From: Lachnoclostridium phytofermentans
GTDB lineage: Bacteria > Bacillota > Clostridia > Lachnospirales > Lachnospiraceae
Reading direction: 5' to 3'
Assembly (NCBI RefSeq): GCF_000733755.1
Contig: NZ_JPOF01000001.1
Span: forward strand, 1 to 64,000
Length of the DNA stretch: 64,000 bases
Shown: one piece after another, positions 34,943 through 43,860 of the stretch
Position numbering within the stretch: position 1 is the first letter of the stretch
Layout of the letters: each line of letters begins with the position of its first letter
Program-made: the position numbers and the translations under genes
Notes under the pieces: generated by a model
The model's input: only the letters and a program-made list of their open reading frames with translations
The model's database searches: none
What the model was told of the DNA's origin: nothing

Positions 34943-35506
34943 ATGTCAATTATTAATAATCCAATGAAAGTTATTACAGGCCCTGAAACAAGATGGTCTT
35001 ATGCAAATGTGTGGGAGCCTAAGTCGATTAATGGAGGTACACCGAAGTATAGTGTAAGTCTTATCATCCCTAAATCTGATACCAAGACGGTAGAAAAGAT
35101 TCAGTCTGCTATTCAGGCGGCTTATGATGAAGGACAGGGCAAATTGAAAGGTAACGGCAAATCCGTTCCTGCACTTTCTGTACTTAAGACACCACTCCGT
35201 GATGGAGATGCAGAAAGACCGGATGACCCTGCGTATGCCGACAGTTATTTCATCAATGCAAACAGCGCGGTAGCACCGGGCATTGTAGATGTAGACCGTC
35301 AGCCTATTATCGACAGAAGTGAAGTATACAGTGGCGTTTATGGACGTGCCAGCATCAATTTCTATGCTTTTAATTCCAATGGTAATAAAGGCATTGCCTG
35401 TGGTCTTAATAATCTTCAGAAGGTTAAGGATGGAGAACCTTTGGGTGGTAAGTCTCGTGCAGAGGATGATTTTGCGACAGAAAACGATGATGACTTTTTA
35501 GCATAA
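34943..35506 (+). CDS. DUF2815 protein (phage single-strand DNA-binding type)
   Basis: A 187-residue protein, ATG 34943 behind AAGGAGG. KVITGPETRWSYANVWEPKS and GRASINFYAFNSNGNKGIA are the DUF2815 signature; the C-terminus is acidic (ATENDDDFLA), a feature of single-strand binding proteins that recruit partners. Probable role: coating phage single strands for the polymerase. Always found next to DUF2800, as here. Confidence 0.9.
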   Translation: MSIINNPMKVITGPETRWSYANVWEPKSINGGTPKYSVSLIIPKSDTKTVEKIQSAIQAAYDEGQGKLKGNGKSVPALSVLKTPLRDGDAERPDDPAYADSYFINANSAVAPGIVDVDRQPIIDRSEVYSGVYGRASINFYAFNSNGNKGIACGLNNLQKVKDGEPLGGKSRAEDDFATENDDDFLA

Positions 35507-35526
35507 GGAAGGAATGGTGACAAACT

Positions 35527-35709
35527 ATGACAACGATTGAGATTTTGTTTGCAATGGCAATGATTGTTATTTGGGGATGCTTTGGAATTACTATGGTGAT
35601 TTCAAGTGTTCAGAGTTTCATTTATGACAGAAGACGTGAAAAGCGTGAACTGGAAAGAGATGCAAGAGACCGTGAATACCACGAAGAACGCATGAAAAAT
35701 TTGAAGTAA
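35527..35709 (+). CDS. Small membrane-anchored phage protein
   Basis: A 60-residue protein, ATG 35527. One transmembrane segment (about 5-26, FAMAMIVIWGCFGITMVISS) and a strongly charged helix rich in Arg/Glu. Function unknown; it could tether replication proteins to the membrane. Lies between DUF2815 and the polymerase in the same operon. Confidence 0.65.
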   Translation: MTTIEILFAMAMIVIWGCFGITMVISSVQSFIYDRRREKRELERDARDREYHEERMKNLK

Positions 35710-35770
35710 GGATATGGCGGGACGGCAGGGATTATCTTTGCCGTCTTTGTCCTTATTATGGAGGAATGTT

Positions 35771-37762
35771 ATGAGTCAAATTAAGACAATATCCATCGAC
35801 ATCGAAACTTTTTCAGATGTCGATTTACAAAAAAGTGGAGTTTATAAATATGTGGAGTCTTCCCTATTCGAAATCCTGTTATTTGGTTATTCAGTAAATG
35901 GTGGCGAAGTGCAAGTAGTGGATCTGGTGCAGGGAGAAAGCATCCCAACAGATATTTTAGTAGCGCTGACAGATGATAATGTCATCAAATGGGCTTTTAA
36001 TGCACAGTTTGAACGAATCTGCTTGTCAGCTTATTTGCAGAAACATTACCCACAGCATTTTTACAGTTACAGTATCACAGAGGATAGTGTTGGAAATTAT
36101 CTTGCCCCATTCTCATGGAGATGTTCTCTTGTGTGGTCTGCCTATATGGGTCTTCCACTATCCCTTGCAGGAGCAGGTGCTGTGCTTGGATTACCAGAGC
36201 AGAAATTAAAAGAAGGCAAAGAGTTGATTCGTTATTTTTGTGTTCCGTGTAAACCAACGAAAACCAATGGCGGCAGGGAGAGAAATTTACCTCATCACGA
36301 TATGGCCAAGTGGCAGATGTTTCTTTCATATAATAAGCGTGATGTTGAGGTAGAAATGGCCATTCAGTCAAAGTTAAGCAACTACCCTGTCCCCGATTTT
36401 ATTTGGGAGGAATATTGCCTCGACCAAGAAATCAATGACCGTGGCATTGCCCTTGATATGGAGGTTGTAACAAATGCAATAGCTACGGATGAACGTTCTA
36501 AAAATCATCTGATGGCAGAGATGAAAGAATTGACAGGACTTGAAAATCCTAACTCTGTACAACAGATGAAACAGTGGTTATTAGATAGAGATTTAGAAAC
36601 GGATTCTCTTGATAAGAAAGCAGTTGCTGGGTTGCTAAAAACTGTTGATGAACCATTACGCTCGGTGCTTACCTTAAGGCAGCAGCTTGCAAAATCTTCT
36701 GTGAAAAAATATCAGGCAATGGAAAATGCTGTGTGTAAAGACGGACGTGCCAGAGGGATGTTCCAGTTCTACGGTGCCAATAGGTCAGGAAGATGGGCTG
36801 GCAGACTGATACAGTTGCAGAATTTACCACAAAACCATATGCCGGATTTGGAAGAGGCTCGCTCTCTTATAAAGGCAAATGACTATGATGCGTTGGAACT
36901 TTTGTATGATGATATTCCAGATACCTTGTCACAACTTATTCGTACAGCTTTTGTACCCAAGAATGGAATGAAATTTGTGGTCGCAGACTTTAGTGCTATT
37001 GAAGCAAGGGTGCTTAGTTTTCTTGCTGGCGAAATGTGGAGAGCAGAAGTTTTTGCTAACGGTGGTGATATCTATTGTGCATCAGCCAGTCAGATGTTTC
37101 ATGTTCCTGTGGAAAAGCACGGTGTAAATAGCCATCTCAGACAAAAGGGTAAGATTGCGGAATTGGCACTCGGTTATGGTGGTTCGGTTGGTGCTTTGAA
37201 ATCTATGGGGGCTTTGGATATGGGACTTTCCGAAGAAGAACTGCAGCCACTTGTGGATGCGTGGCGTAGTGCTAATCCAATGATAGTGCAGTTTTGGTGG
37301 GATGTTGACCGTGCTGTAAAGACAGCAGTAAAACAGAAAATCAGTACAGAAACCCACGGTATTCGCTTTGTATGTAAAAGTGGGATGCTATTTATTAAAT
37401 TGCCATCTGGGAGGTCACTATCTTATGTGAAACCACATATGGGAGAAAATAAATTCGGTGGCGAATCAGTAACTTATGAAGGAGTCGGTGCTACTAAAAA
37501 GTGGGAACGCATCGAAAGTTACGGTCCCAAGTTTGTGGAGAATATTGTGCAGGCTATCAGCCGTGATATTTTGATGTATGCCATTCGTACTTTGAGTCAT
37601 TGCTTTATCTGTGGTCATGTTCACGATGAGATTATTATTGAGTGTAGCAAAGGAGTATCGGTAGATGCTATATGTGAGCAGATGGGAAGAACTCCACCGT
37701 GGATAGACGGACTGCTCCTTCGTGCCGATGGCTACGAAACGGAATTTTATAAAAAAGATTAG
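35771..37762 (+). CDS. Phage DNA polymerase I (family A)
   Basis: A 663-residue protein, ATG 35771 with GGAGG. The N-terminal 3'-5' exonuclease has the DIE motif at residues 10-12. Polymerase motif A is DFSAIEARVL, motif B RQKGKIAELALGYGG and motif C VHDEIIIE, all intact. It lacks a 5' nuclease domain, as usual for phages. Replicates the phage genome with the primase-helicase, whose gene lies at the opposite end of the integrated form. Confidence 0.95.
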   Translation: MSQIKTISIDIETFSDVDLQKSGVYKYVESSLFEILLFGYSVNGGEVQVVDLVQGESIPTDILVALTDDNVIKWAFNAQFERICLSAYLQKHYPQHFYSYSITEDSVGNYLAPFSWRCSLVWSAYMGLPLSLAGAGAVLGLPEQKLKEGKELIRYFCVPCKPTKTNGGRERNLPHHDMAKWQMFLSYNKRDVEVEMAIQSKLSNYPVPDFIWEEYCLDQEINDRGIALDMEVVTNAIATDERSKNHLMAEMKELTGLENPNSVQQMKQWLLDRDLETDSLDKKAVAGLLKTVDEPLRSVLTLRQQLAKSSVKKYQAMENAVCKDGRARGMFQFYGANRSGRWAGRLIQLQNLPQNHMPDLEEARSLIKANDYDALELLYDDIPDTLSQLIRTAFVPKNGMKFVVADFSAIEARVLSFLAGEMWRAEVFANGGDIYCASASQMFHVPVEKHGVNSHLRQKGKIAELALGYGGSVGALKSMGALDMGLSEEELQPLVDAWRSANPMIVQFWWDVDRAVKTAVKQKISTETHGIRFVCKSGMLFIKLPSGRSLSYVKPHMGENKFGGESVTYEGVGATKKWERIESYGPKFVENIVQAISRDILMYAIRTLSHCFICGHVHDEIIIECSKGVSVDAICEQMGRTPPWIDGLLLRADGYETEFYKKD

Positions 37763-37767
37763 AGAAA

Positions 37768-37808
37768 CTGTCCAATTTTACCTCCTGCCAAGGCTATTAG
37801 GCAGGAGG
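37768..37808 (+). repeat. Phage leader hairpin repeat, copy 3, covering a ribosome site
   Basis: CTGTCCAAT tag at 37768-37776. Perfect stem CCTCCTGCC/GGCAGGAGG (37781-37789 and 37800-37808), loop AAGGCTATTA. The right arm contains the AGGAGG of the next gene (ATG 37817), so the folded form should block translation. Confidence 0.75.
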
Positions 37809-37816
37809 TGTTTTTT

Positions 37817-38050
37817 ATGGCAGATGAAAACAGAGTAGTAACGATGATTACAGAACCGGGACTTTCCCCTGCACCAATAAAATCCCGTATGACCGAGGAG
37901 CAGTTAAAGGGTGATTATAAATATTGCATGGCACAGAAATTGGTAAAAGCAATGCTGGAAAAGGGTTTAATTTCTGTGGATGAATTCAACAAAATAACGG
38001 AGAAAAATCGCAAAACTTTCTCCCCGTATTTAGCTGAGATAATGTCATAA
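37817..38050 (+). CDS. Small SHOCT-like phage protein
   Basis: A 77-residue protein, ATG 37817, seven bases after AGGAGGT inside hairpin copy 3. The C-terminal part (VKAMLEKGLISVDEFNKITE) resembles a SHOCT-type short helical domain; the N-terminal 30 residues are probably disordered. Such proteins often precede serine recombinase operons in these phages, but the role is unknown. Its translation is likely gated by the hairpin. Confidence 0.7.
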   Translation: MADENRVVTMITEPGLSPAPIKSRMTEEQLKGDYKYCMAQKLVKAMLEKGLISVDEFNKITEKNRKTFSPYLAEIMS

Positions 38051-38055
38051 ATGAC

Positions 38056-38097
38056 TTGATATTTCGGCACTATTACGGGAATATGTCCATACCGAAA
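38056..38097 (+). promoter_or_regulatory. Promoter of the recombinase operon
   Basis: TTGATA (38056-38061), 18 bases, AATATG (38080-38085), ACCGAAA at 38091. Identical architecture to the 16376 promoter: 35 bases from TTG to ACCGAAA in both, and ATGAC directly before. Confidence 0.7.
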
Positions 38098-38110
38098 GCG
38101 AGGTGAGATG

Positions 38111-39673
38111 ATGAAAAGGATAACAAAAATTGAGGAAAATAAAGCCTTACTCATACGAAAGAAAATTCGTGTTGCAGCCTATTGCCGAGTATCTACGGCA
38201 AGTGATGAACAGCTTATCAGTTTGGAGGCTCAAAAAGCACATTACGAGGATTACATCAAATCCAATGATGAGTGGGAGTATGCTGGTCTTTATTATGATG
38301 AAGGGGTCACAGGTACAAAAAAGGATTGCCGTGATGGGTTGCTTTCCCTTGTGGAGGATTGTGAAAAAGGTTTGATAGATCTGGTCATTACAAAATCCAT
38401 CAGCCGTTTCAGTAGAAATACAACAGACTGCTTGGAATTGGTACGAAAGTTACTCGACCTAAAGGTTACCGTTATTTTTGAAAAAGAAAATCTAAACACA
38501 GGCACTATGGAGAGTGAACTAATGCTTTCAATACTTAGTAGCCTTGCAGAAAGCGAATCCGTATCCATTTCTGAAAACAGCAAATGGTCGGTTCAGAAAC
38601 GCTTTCAGAATGGAACCTTTATCATCGGCTACCCACCATATGGATATATGAACCTAAATGGTGAAATGGTAATTGTGCCTGAACAGGCAGAAGTTGTAAA
38701 ACAAATTTTTGCAGATACACTTGCCGGAAAAAGTACCCATGTGATTGCAAAGGAACTAAATGATAGAGGTATTAAAAGCAAAAAAGGTGGAAAGTGGTAT
38801 CCCGGAACTATCAATGCAATCATTCGCAATGAGAAGTTTACGGGAGATGTTATTTTCCAAAAGACCTATACCGACAGCCGATTTACTCGTCATACCAATT
38901 ACGGTGAGTGTGATAGGTATTTATGCGAAGGTCATCACGAGGCTATTGTTAGCCACGAGATATTTGATAAGGCCAACGAAGTATTGAATCAAAGAGGCAA
39001 AGAAAAAGGCAACGGTGAAAACACACAGCGTTATCAGAACCGTTATGGTTTTTCGGGTAGAATCAAATGTGGTGAGTGTGGTAGTGTATTTAAACGCAGG
39101 ATTCATTACAAACCAAGCGGAGATTATATAGCTTGGTGCTGTACCCACCATATTGAGGATAAAACAGCCTGCTCTATGAAATACATCACAGACGATGGAA
39201 TAAAGGCTGCGTTTCTTACAATGATGAATAAGCTGATATTTGCTCATCAGATAGTCCTTAAACCGCTACTTCACAGCCTGCAAGGTTTGGATGATAAAGA
39301 CCGATTATTGCAACTACAAGACTATGAGGACAGGTTGGAAAAGAATATGGAGCAAAGGCAGGTACTTACAAGTCTGATGGCAAGTGGTCTGTTAGAGCCA
39401 GCACTTTTCAACCGTGAAAACAATATGCTGATTGCACAGGAACAGCAGCTCTTGGAAGAAAAGAACAGTATTATGAATTCCGTAAGCGGTGACCGAACCA
39501 AGGTGGATGCCTTGAAGAAACTTATAAAAGCTGTATCGGGCAGAAGTATGTTAACAGAATATGAGGATGAATTCTTTCTTTCCCATGTAGAAACAGTCAC
39601 GGTACTTTCAAGGGATGAGATTGTATTTGTTTTAAAGTGTGGTTTGAAATTAAAGGAAAGGTTGGTGGCATAA
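38111..39673 (+). CDS. Large serine recombinase A
   Basis: A 520-residue protein; ATG 38111 has better spacing to GAGGTG than ATG 38108. Catalytic resolvase domain at the N-terminus ([14 protein letters not shown] with the nucleophilic serine, then KSISRFSRNT). A recombinase domain (about 165-270) and a zinc ribbon follow (KCGECGSVFKRR, later CCTHH and C), then a coiled coil and a C-terminal strand. It cuts and rejoins att sites by double-strand serine chemistry. First of three overlapping recombinase genes. Confidence 0.93.
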   Translation: MKRITKIEENKALLIRKKIRVAAYCRVSTASDEQLISLEAQKAHYEDYIKSNDEWEYAGLYYDEGVTGTKKDCRDGLLSLVEDCEKGLIDLVITKSISRFSRNTTDCLELVRKLLDLKVTVIFEKENLNTGTMESELMLSILSSLAESESVSISENSKWSVQKRFQNGTFIIGYPPYGYMNLNGEMVIVPEQAEVVKQIFADTLAGKSTHVIAKELNDRGIKSKKGGKWYPGTINAIIRNEKFTGDVIFQKTYTDSRFTRHTNYGECDRYLCEGHHEAIVSHEIFDKANEVLNQRGKEKGNGENTQRYQNRYGFSGRIKCGECGSVFKRRIHYKPSGDYIAWCCTHHIEDKTACSMKYITDDGIKAAFLTMMNKLIFAHQIVLKPLLHSLQGLDDKDRLLQLQDYEDRLEKNMEQRQVLTSLMASGLLEPALFNRENNMLIAQEQQLLEEKNSIMNSVSGDRTKVDALKKLIKAVSGRSMLTEYEDEFFLSHVETVTVLSRDEIVFVLKCGLKLKERLVA

Positions 39674-40098
39674 TGGCACACATTCCCTACGGATATAAAA
39701 TAGTGGATGGTAAAGCAGAAATTGACGAAGAGCAAGCTGGTGTTGTAAGAGCATTATTTGAAGGATATATTTCCGGTTTGGCTCTAAAGGTAGCAGCTGA
39801 ACAAGCAGGACTGAATATTTACCACGGCAGTGCCGGGCGAATGCTGAGGAATACGCACTACCTTGGAGATGAATATTACCCTACCATTATTGACAAAGCA
39901 TTGTTTGATAAAGCAGAAGAAATCAGAGTGGCAAAGGCAGGTGCCTTGGGTAGAATCAGAGAATTGGATAAGCCATCAAAAGTTGTGGCGAACAAAAGTT
40001 TTACTATAAAGCTGATTGAGATGAAATTCACAGACCCTTTTGCACAGGCGGAATATGCATACAGTTTGATAGAAAGCGAGGTGGCAACAGTTGAGTAA
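39673..40098 (+). CDS. Recombinase-domain protein without catalytic domain
   Basis: A 141-residue protein, ATG 39673 sharing a TAATG junction with recombinase [41 protein letters not shown] and [11 protein letters not shown] correspond to the middle DNA-binding (Recombinase, PF07508) domain of large serine recombinases. The resolvase domain and the zinc ribbon are absent. It cannot cut DNA, so it may act as a directionality or accessory factor for its neighbours. Overlaps recombinase B by eight bases. Confidence 0.85.
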   Translation: MAHIPYGYKIVDGKAEIDEEQAGVVRALFEGYISGLALKVAAEQAGLNIYHGSAGRMLRNTHYLGDEYYPTIIDKALFDKAEEIRVAKAGALGRIRELDKPSKVVANKSFTIKLIEMKFTDPFAQAEYAYSLIESEVATVE

Positions 40099-41656
40099 GA
40101 ATATAACGGTTATCCCGGCACGAAGACGAGTCGGAAACACTGTGAACAAGGAAGTAAAGCCGAAACTTAAGGTCGCAGCGTACTGCCGTGTGAGTACCGA
40201 CAGTGATGAACAGGCTACAAGTTATGAGGCGCAGGTGGAGCATTACACCAACTTCATACAGAAAAATGATGAGTGGGAATTCGCAGGCATATTTGCTGAC
40301 GATGGTATTTCTGGAACTAACACAAAAAAGCGAGAAGAATTTAATCGTATGATTGAGGAATGTATGGCAGGTCATATTGATATGATTATTACAAAGTCCA
40401 TCAGCCGATTCGCAAGAAATACACTTGATTGTCTGAAGTATATCCGTCAGCTAAAGGAAAAGAATATTCCCGTATTTTTTGAAAAAGAGAACATAAACAC
40501 AATGGATTCCAAGGGCGAGGTTTTATTAACCATTATGGCCAGTCTTGCACAGCAGGAGTCGGAATCTTTAAGCAAAAATGTAAAGTTGGGATTGCAGTTT
40601 AGATACCAGAATGGCGAGGTGCAGGTAAACCACAATCGTTTCATGGGTTATACAAAGGACGATAAAGGACACCTTGTGATAGAGCCAGAGGAGGCTGAAA
40701 TTGTAAAACGCATTTATTTGGAATATCTGCAAGGGGCAAGTCTAAAGCAAATCGGAGAAGGTTTGCAGGAAGACGGAATCCTAACTGCCGCGGGTAAAGA
40801 AAGGTGGCGTCCAGAAACCATTAAGAAAATTCTAAGTAATGAAAAGTACATCGGAGATGCCCTTCTTCAGAAAACCTATACGGTGGATGTGCTTACTAAA
40901 AAGCGAGTGAAGAATAACGGCATTGTTCCACAGTATTATGTAGAAAACAACCATGACCCTATCATTCCCCGTGACCTTTATATGCAAGTGCAAGAGGAAA
41001 TGCTAAGACGAGCCAATCTCCACAGTGGAGAAAACAGAAAGAAAAGGGTTTACAGTAGTAAATTTGCACTTTCCAGTATTGTGTACTGTCCAAAGTGTGG
41101 TGACATCTATCGCCGGATTGCTTGGAACAACCGAGGGAAACACTCCATTGTATGGCGTTGCGTAAGCCGAGTGGAACACGGACCAAGCTGTTGTGATTCA
41201 CCGACCGTTCAGGAAACTGACCTGCAGAATGCCGTGGTAAAAGCCATTAACTTAGCTCTTGGTGGCAAGAATGAGATGCTTGTCACCTTGGAAGATAATA
41301 TTGCTACTGTTTTTGCTTTGGGGGATGACGGTTCGATAGAAAGTATTAATGCCAAGCTGGAAGAATTGCAGAAGGAATTGTTAAAGAGAGCTAATGCCAA
41401 AAAGGATTATAATGACCTTGCCGATGAGATTGACCGTTTGCGTGAACTGAAACAGGATGCAATGGTAGAGAATGCAGTGCGTGAGGGATTGAAACAAAGG
41501 ATGGCTGAAATGAAACAGTTCCTTGCAGAACAGACAGACGAGATTGAAGAATATGATGAGGCATTAGTCAGAAGAATGATTGAAAAGATAACAGTGCATG
41601 AAGATAGATTCACGGTTGAGTTCAAATCCGGCACAAGCATAAATGTAGAAAGATAA
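40091..41656 (+). CDS. Large serine recombinase B
   Basis: A 521-residue protein, TTG 40091 behind GCGAGGTGG. Catalytic start [14 protein letters not shown] with the active serine, ISRFARNT, then recombinase domain and zinc ribbon ([16 protein letters not shown], later W.C). Long C-terminal coiled coil and final beta-strand as in phage integrases. About equally long as recombinase A but clearly divergent, so the two are not a recent duplication. It is the last gene before the presumed attR. Confidence 0.93.
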   Translation: MSKNITVIPARRRVGNTVNKEVKPKLKVAAYCRVSTDSDEQATSYEAQVEHYTNFIQKNDEWEFAGIFADDGISGTNTKKREEFNRMIEECMAGHIDMIITKSISRFARNTLDCLKYIRQLKEKNIPVFFEKENINTMDSKGEVLLTIMASLAQQESESLSKNVKLGLQFRYQNGEVQVNHNRFMGYTKDDKGHLVIEPEEAEIVKRIYLEYLQGASLKQIGEGLQEDGILTAAGKERWRPETIKKILSNEKYIGDALLQKTYTVDVLTKKRVKNNGIVPQYYVENNHDPIIPRDLYMQVQEEMLRRANLHSGENRKKRVYSSKFALSSIVYCPKCGDIYRRIAWNNRGKHSIVWRCVSRVEHGPSCCDSPTVQETDLQNAVVKAINLALGGKNEMLVTLEDNIATVFALGDDGSIESINAKLEELQKELLKRANAKKDYNDLADEIDRLRELKQDAMVENAVREGLKQRMAEMKQFLAEQTDEIEEYDEALVRRMIEKITVHEDRFTVEFKSGTSINVER

Positions 41657-41673
41657 AATAGATTCACGGTTAG

Positions 41674-41699
41674 CACCTTGCAGAAATGCAGGGTGTTTT
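41674..41699 (+). terminator. Intrinsic terminator after the recombinase operon
   Basis: Stem CACCTTGCA/TGCAGGGTG with a GAAA loop, then TTTTC. The 14-base sequence ATAGATTCACGGTT occurs both within the end of the recombinase gene (near 41604) and just before this stem (near 41658). It may reflect a local duplication or recombination point. Confidence 0.75.
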
Positions 41700-41737
41700 C
41701 TGTTGCAAAAATTTCATCTGCTGGTTACGTGCAAATA

Positions 41738-41766
41738 TTGTAAAATGTCGGATTTTGTGATATAAT
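41738..41766 (+). promoter_or_regulatory. Promoter of the HTH gene at the cargo start
   Basis: TTGTAA (41738-41743), 17-base spacer, TATAAT (41761-41766). It lies 57 bases before the HTH start codon and starts transcription of the island independently of the prophage. Confidence 0.7.
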
Positions 41767-41822
41767 AAATAATCTTATTTGTGTTAGAACTAATAAGTAT
41801 TGCGAATAGGAGCAGTAAATAC

Positions 41823-42035
41823 ATGATTAAAAACAATATAGAAGTAGATGTAAAAGTAAAGTGTATAGAGAACGGAACTACGCAGGCACAACTTGCGGAA
41901 ACTATTGGAACAACAGGACAATATGTAAATCGTATCATCAAGAAACAAGATGGTATTGTTAATAAGACCTTCGTGCAGATGCTTGAGGCTCTTGGATACG
42001 ATATCGAATTAACCTATGTAAAAAGAGAGATTTGA
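41823..42035 (+). CDS. Small XRE-type HTH regulator
   Basis: A 70-residue protein, ATG 41823 after AGGAG. The Cro/C1 HTH spans residues 20-60 (TTQAQLAETIGTTGQYVNRI, then VNKTFVQMLEALGYDIELTY). It is the first gene of the island and a likely autoregulator. A 15-base palindrome GGACACAATGTGTCC (42056-42070) directly after it could be its operator. Confidence 0.8.
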   Translation: MIKNNIEVDVKVKCIENGTTQAQLAETIGTTGQYVNRIIKKQDGIVNKTFVQMLEALGYDIELTYVKREI

Positions 42036-42055
42036 GCGAAACAATAATTTTAGGA

Positions 42056-42070
42056 GGACACAATGTGTCC
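42056..42070 (+). promoter_or_regulatory. Palindrome, candidate HTH operator
   Basis: Perfect inverted repeat GGACAC-AAT-GTGTCC between the HTH gene and the membrane-HNH gene, upstream of a promoter-like TTGTTA-N18-TATTAT (about 42077-42106). Binding by the 41823 regulator is inference. Confidence 0.45.
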
Positions 42071-42128
42071 ATGTGCTTTGTTACAATAATAATATCTCCC
42101 CTATTATACACTGAAAGGATGAAAAATT

Positions 42129-43856
42129 ATGGCAAAGGAAAATGCTATTCTCGATAAAGAAGAAACTTTAAGCGAAGAATTGTCGGAGTCATTTGACTTT
42201 GATGAGTTGGAGGAAAAACTTCAAAGACAGTTGGAAGAGGAACTCGCAGATATGCAGTTTCTTGCAGAAGAAAAAGAAAAGATTGGAAATCCAGACAATC
42301 TGGGTAGTGTCATCATGGATGTTGTGTGGGAGCAATTTTTAAACCAAGTTGCTGTTACTGCGGGCGAAGATTTTATCAAAGAAAATAGAGGACTTCATCT
42401 TGATTTGAGAAAAGAGGCTCATATTCAGACAACAAAGAATTTTGCAGAAGGTAAAATTGCAACACATAATACTGAAATCGATTATCAGGAAAGGTATGAC
42501 GATTGGCAGAGTAACTTCCAAAAGGATCCTAACATTGAACATAAAACAAGCAATTACAGATACAATGACGAACAACAGGTATGGGAAAAACATGATACCA
42601 GAAGTGATTCTTGGAAGAAAGTATTGAACAAGGATGCTCGTGCCGATTTTGATAAAGGCAGACCAACAGGTAATAATACAGCCAATACAAATATGGACCA
42701 TACTGTTTCTGCAGGTGAGATTATTCGCGACCCGGATGCAAATGCTCACATGACTCGCGAAGAGCAGGTCGCTTTTGCTAATAGTGAGAAAAATCTCAAT
42801 TTGATGGATTCGGCTGCTAATCAATCTAAGGGCGATTCTACTATGTCTGAATTTTTGGATAGTGAAAGAGATGGAAAGAAGGCAGCAGAACGCTTTAATA
42901 TTGATGAAGAAGAACTTCGTAAAAAGGATGCAGAGGCTCGTGAGGAATACGAAAAACAGAAAAAAGAGGCTGAGCAAAAATCCATTGAAGCAGGAAAAAA
43001 ATCCCGAAAAGAAGAGGCATTCCGTATTGGTGGGAAAGCACTTCGTGCGGTACTTATGCAGTTATTGGCCGAACTTGTCAGAGAGATTATTGCCAAGCTG
43101 GTTAAGTGGTTTAAATCATCCCAAAAAGCCTTGGATACTCTGTTGGATAGTCTGAAAGAAGCAATTCATTCTTTTATCGGTAAGATGAAACAGCATTTTA
43201 TTAATGCAGGGAACACGCTGTTTACTACTGTTGCAACAGCAATTTTAGGTCCTATTGTTGGAACATTTAAAAAAGTGTGGATTATGCTGAAACAGGGATG
43301 GAGTTCCCTCAAAAATGCCGTTGCTTATATCAAGGACCCTGCAAATAAAGGAAAGCCTATCGGAAGATTGCTGATGGAAGTTGGGAAAATTGTAATTGCG
43401 GGTATGACTGGTGTTGGCGCTATGATACTTGGAGAAGTAATTGAAAAGGGGCTAATGACTATTCCTATCTTTGCAGTTGAGATTCCGTTACTTGGTAGCT
43501 TGGCGAACATATTGGGTATTTTCCTTGGTGCTGTTGTTGCAGGTATTATTGGTGCGATAGCAATTAACATCATCGAGAAGCAGATTGAAAAGGACATGAA
43601 GCGAGAAAATGTCGATGCTCAAATAAAGAAAGGCAATGAAATCTTAAGAACGCAGCATCAGTTACAGGTTGTTAATGAAGAACAACTTGACCACACAAAA
43701 TCGGTAGCGGCACAGAATATATACGAGCGTCATGTTGCTGCGGCCAATATGATGGTGGATTCTGTTGAAACTATTAGAGCAAATTGTGAAACTGATGAAA
43801 GCATTCAAGATGCTTTCGATGATATTGATAAGCTATTTGATGAATTGGAGGATTGA
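42129..43856 (+). CDS. Membrane protein with embedded HNH-like nuclease motif
   Basis: A 575-residue protein, ATG 42129 with AAAGG upstream. N-terminal acidic coiled coil (1-50). Residues 186-240 read TNMDHTVSAGEI, then NLNLMDSAANQSKGD: the DH...N...N..K layout of HNH (beta-beta-alpha-metal) nucleases. A charged coiled coil spans about 250-300, and hydrophobic segments lie at about 364-382, 420-438 and 453-482. The C-terminal 50 residues (IYERHVAAANMMVDSVE, then DDIDKLFDELED) recur in the next gene. I do not know a described family with this order. First structural gene of a four-gene operon ending in an AAA ATPase; a membrane-held nuclease effector is plausible. Confidence 0.65.
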   Translation: MAKENAILDKEETLSEELSESFDFDELEEKLQRQLEEELADMQFLAEEKEKIGNPDNLGSVIMDVVWEQFLNQVAVTAGEDFIKENRGLHLDLRKEAHIQTTKNFAEGKIATHNTEIDYQERYDDWQSNFQKDPNIEHKTSNYRYNDEQQVWEKHDTRSDSWKKVLNKDARADFDKGRPTGNNTANTNMDHTVSAGEIIRDPDANAHMTREEQVAFANSEKNLNLMDSAANQSKGDSTMSEFLDSERDGKKAAERFNIDEEELRKKDAEAREEYEKQKKEAEQKSIEAGKKSRKEEAFRIGGKALRAVLMQLLAELVREIIAKLVKWFKSSQKALDTLLDSLKEAIHSFIGKMKQHFINAGNTLFTTVATAILGPIVGTFKKVWIMLKQGWSSLKNAVAYIKDPANKGKPIGRLLMEVGKIVIAGMTGVGAMILGEVIEKGLMTIPIFAVEIPLLGSLANILGIFLGAVVAGIIGAIAINIIEKQIEKDMKRENVDAQIKKGNEILRTQHQLQVVNEEQLDHTKSVAAQNIYERHVAAANMMVDSVETIRANCETDESIQDAFDDIDKLFDELED

Positions 43857-43860
43857 TGAT

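Noticed and set aside
41604-41671. ATAGATTCACGGTT direct repeat as att core
   Set aside because: Both copies are on the same side of the element; no copy was found at the left end, so it is more likely a local duplication.
42063-42089. Possible leader peptide MCPCALLQ behind AGGAGG
   Set aside because: Ribosome site and start are good, but eight codons within a palindromic operator-like sequence are weak evidence and the downstream gene has its own promoter.
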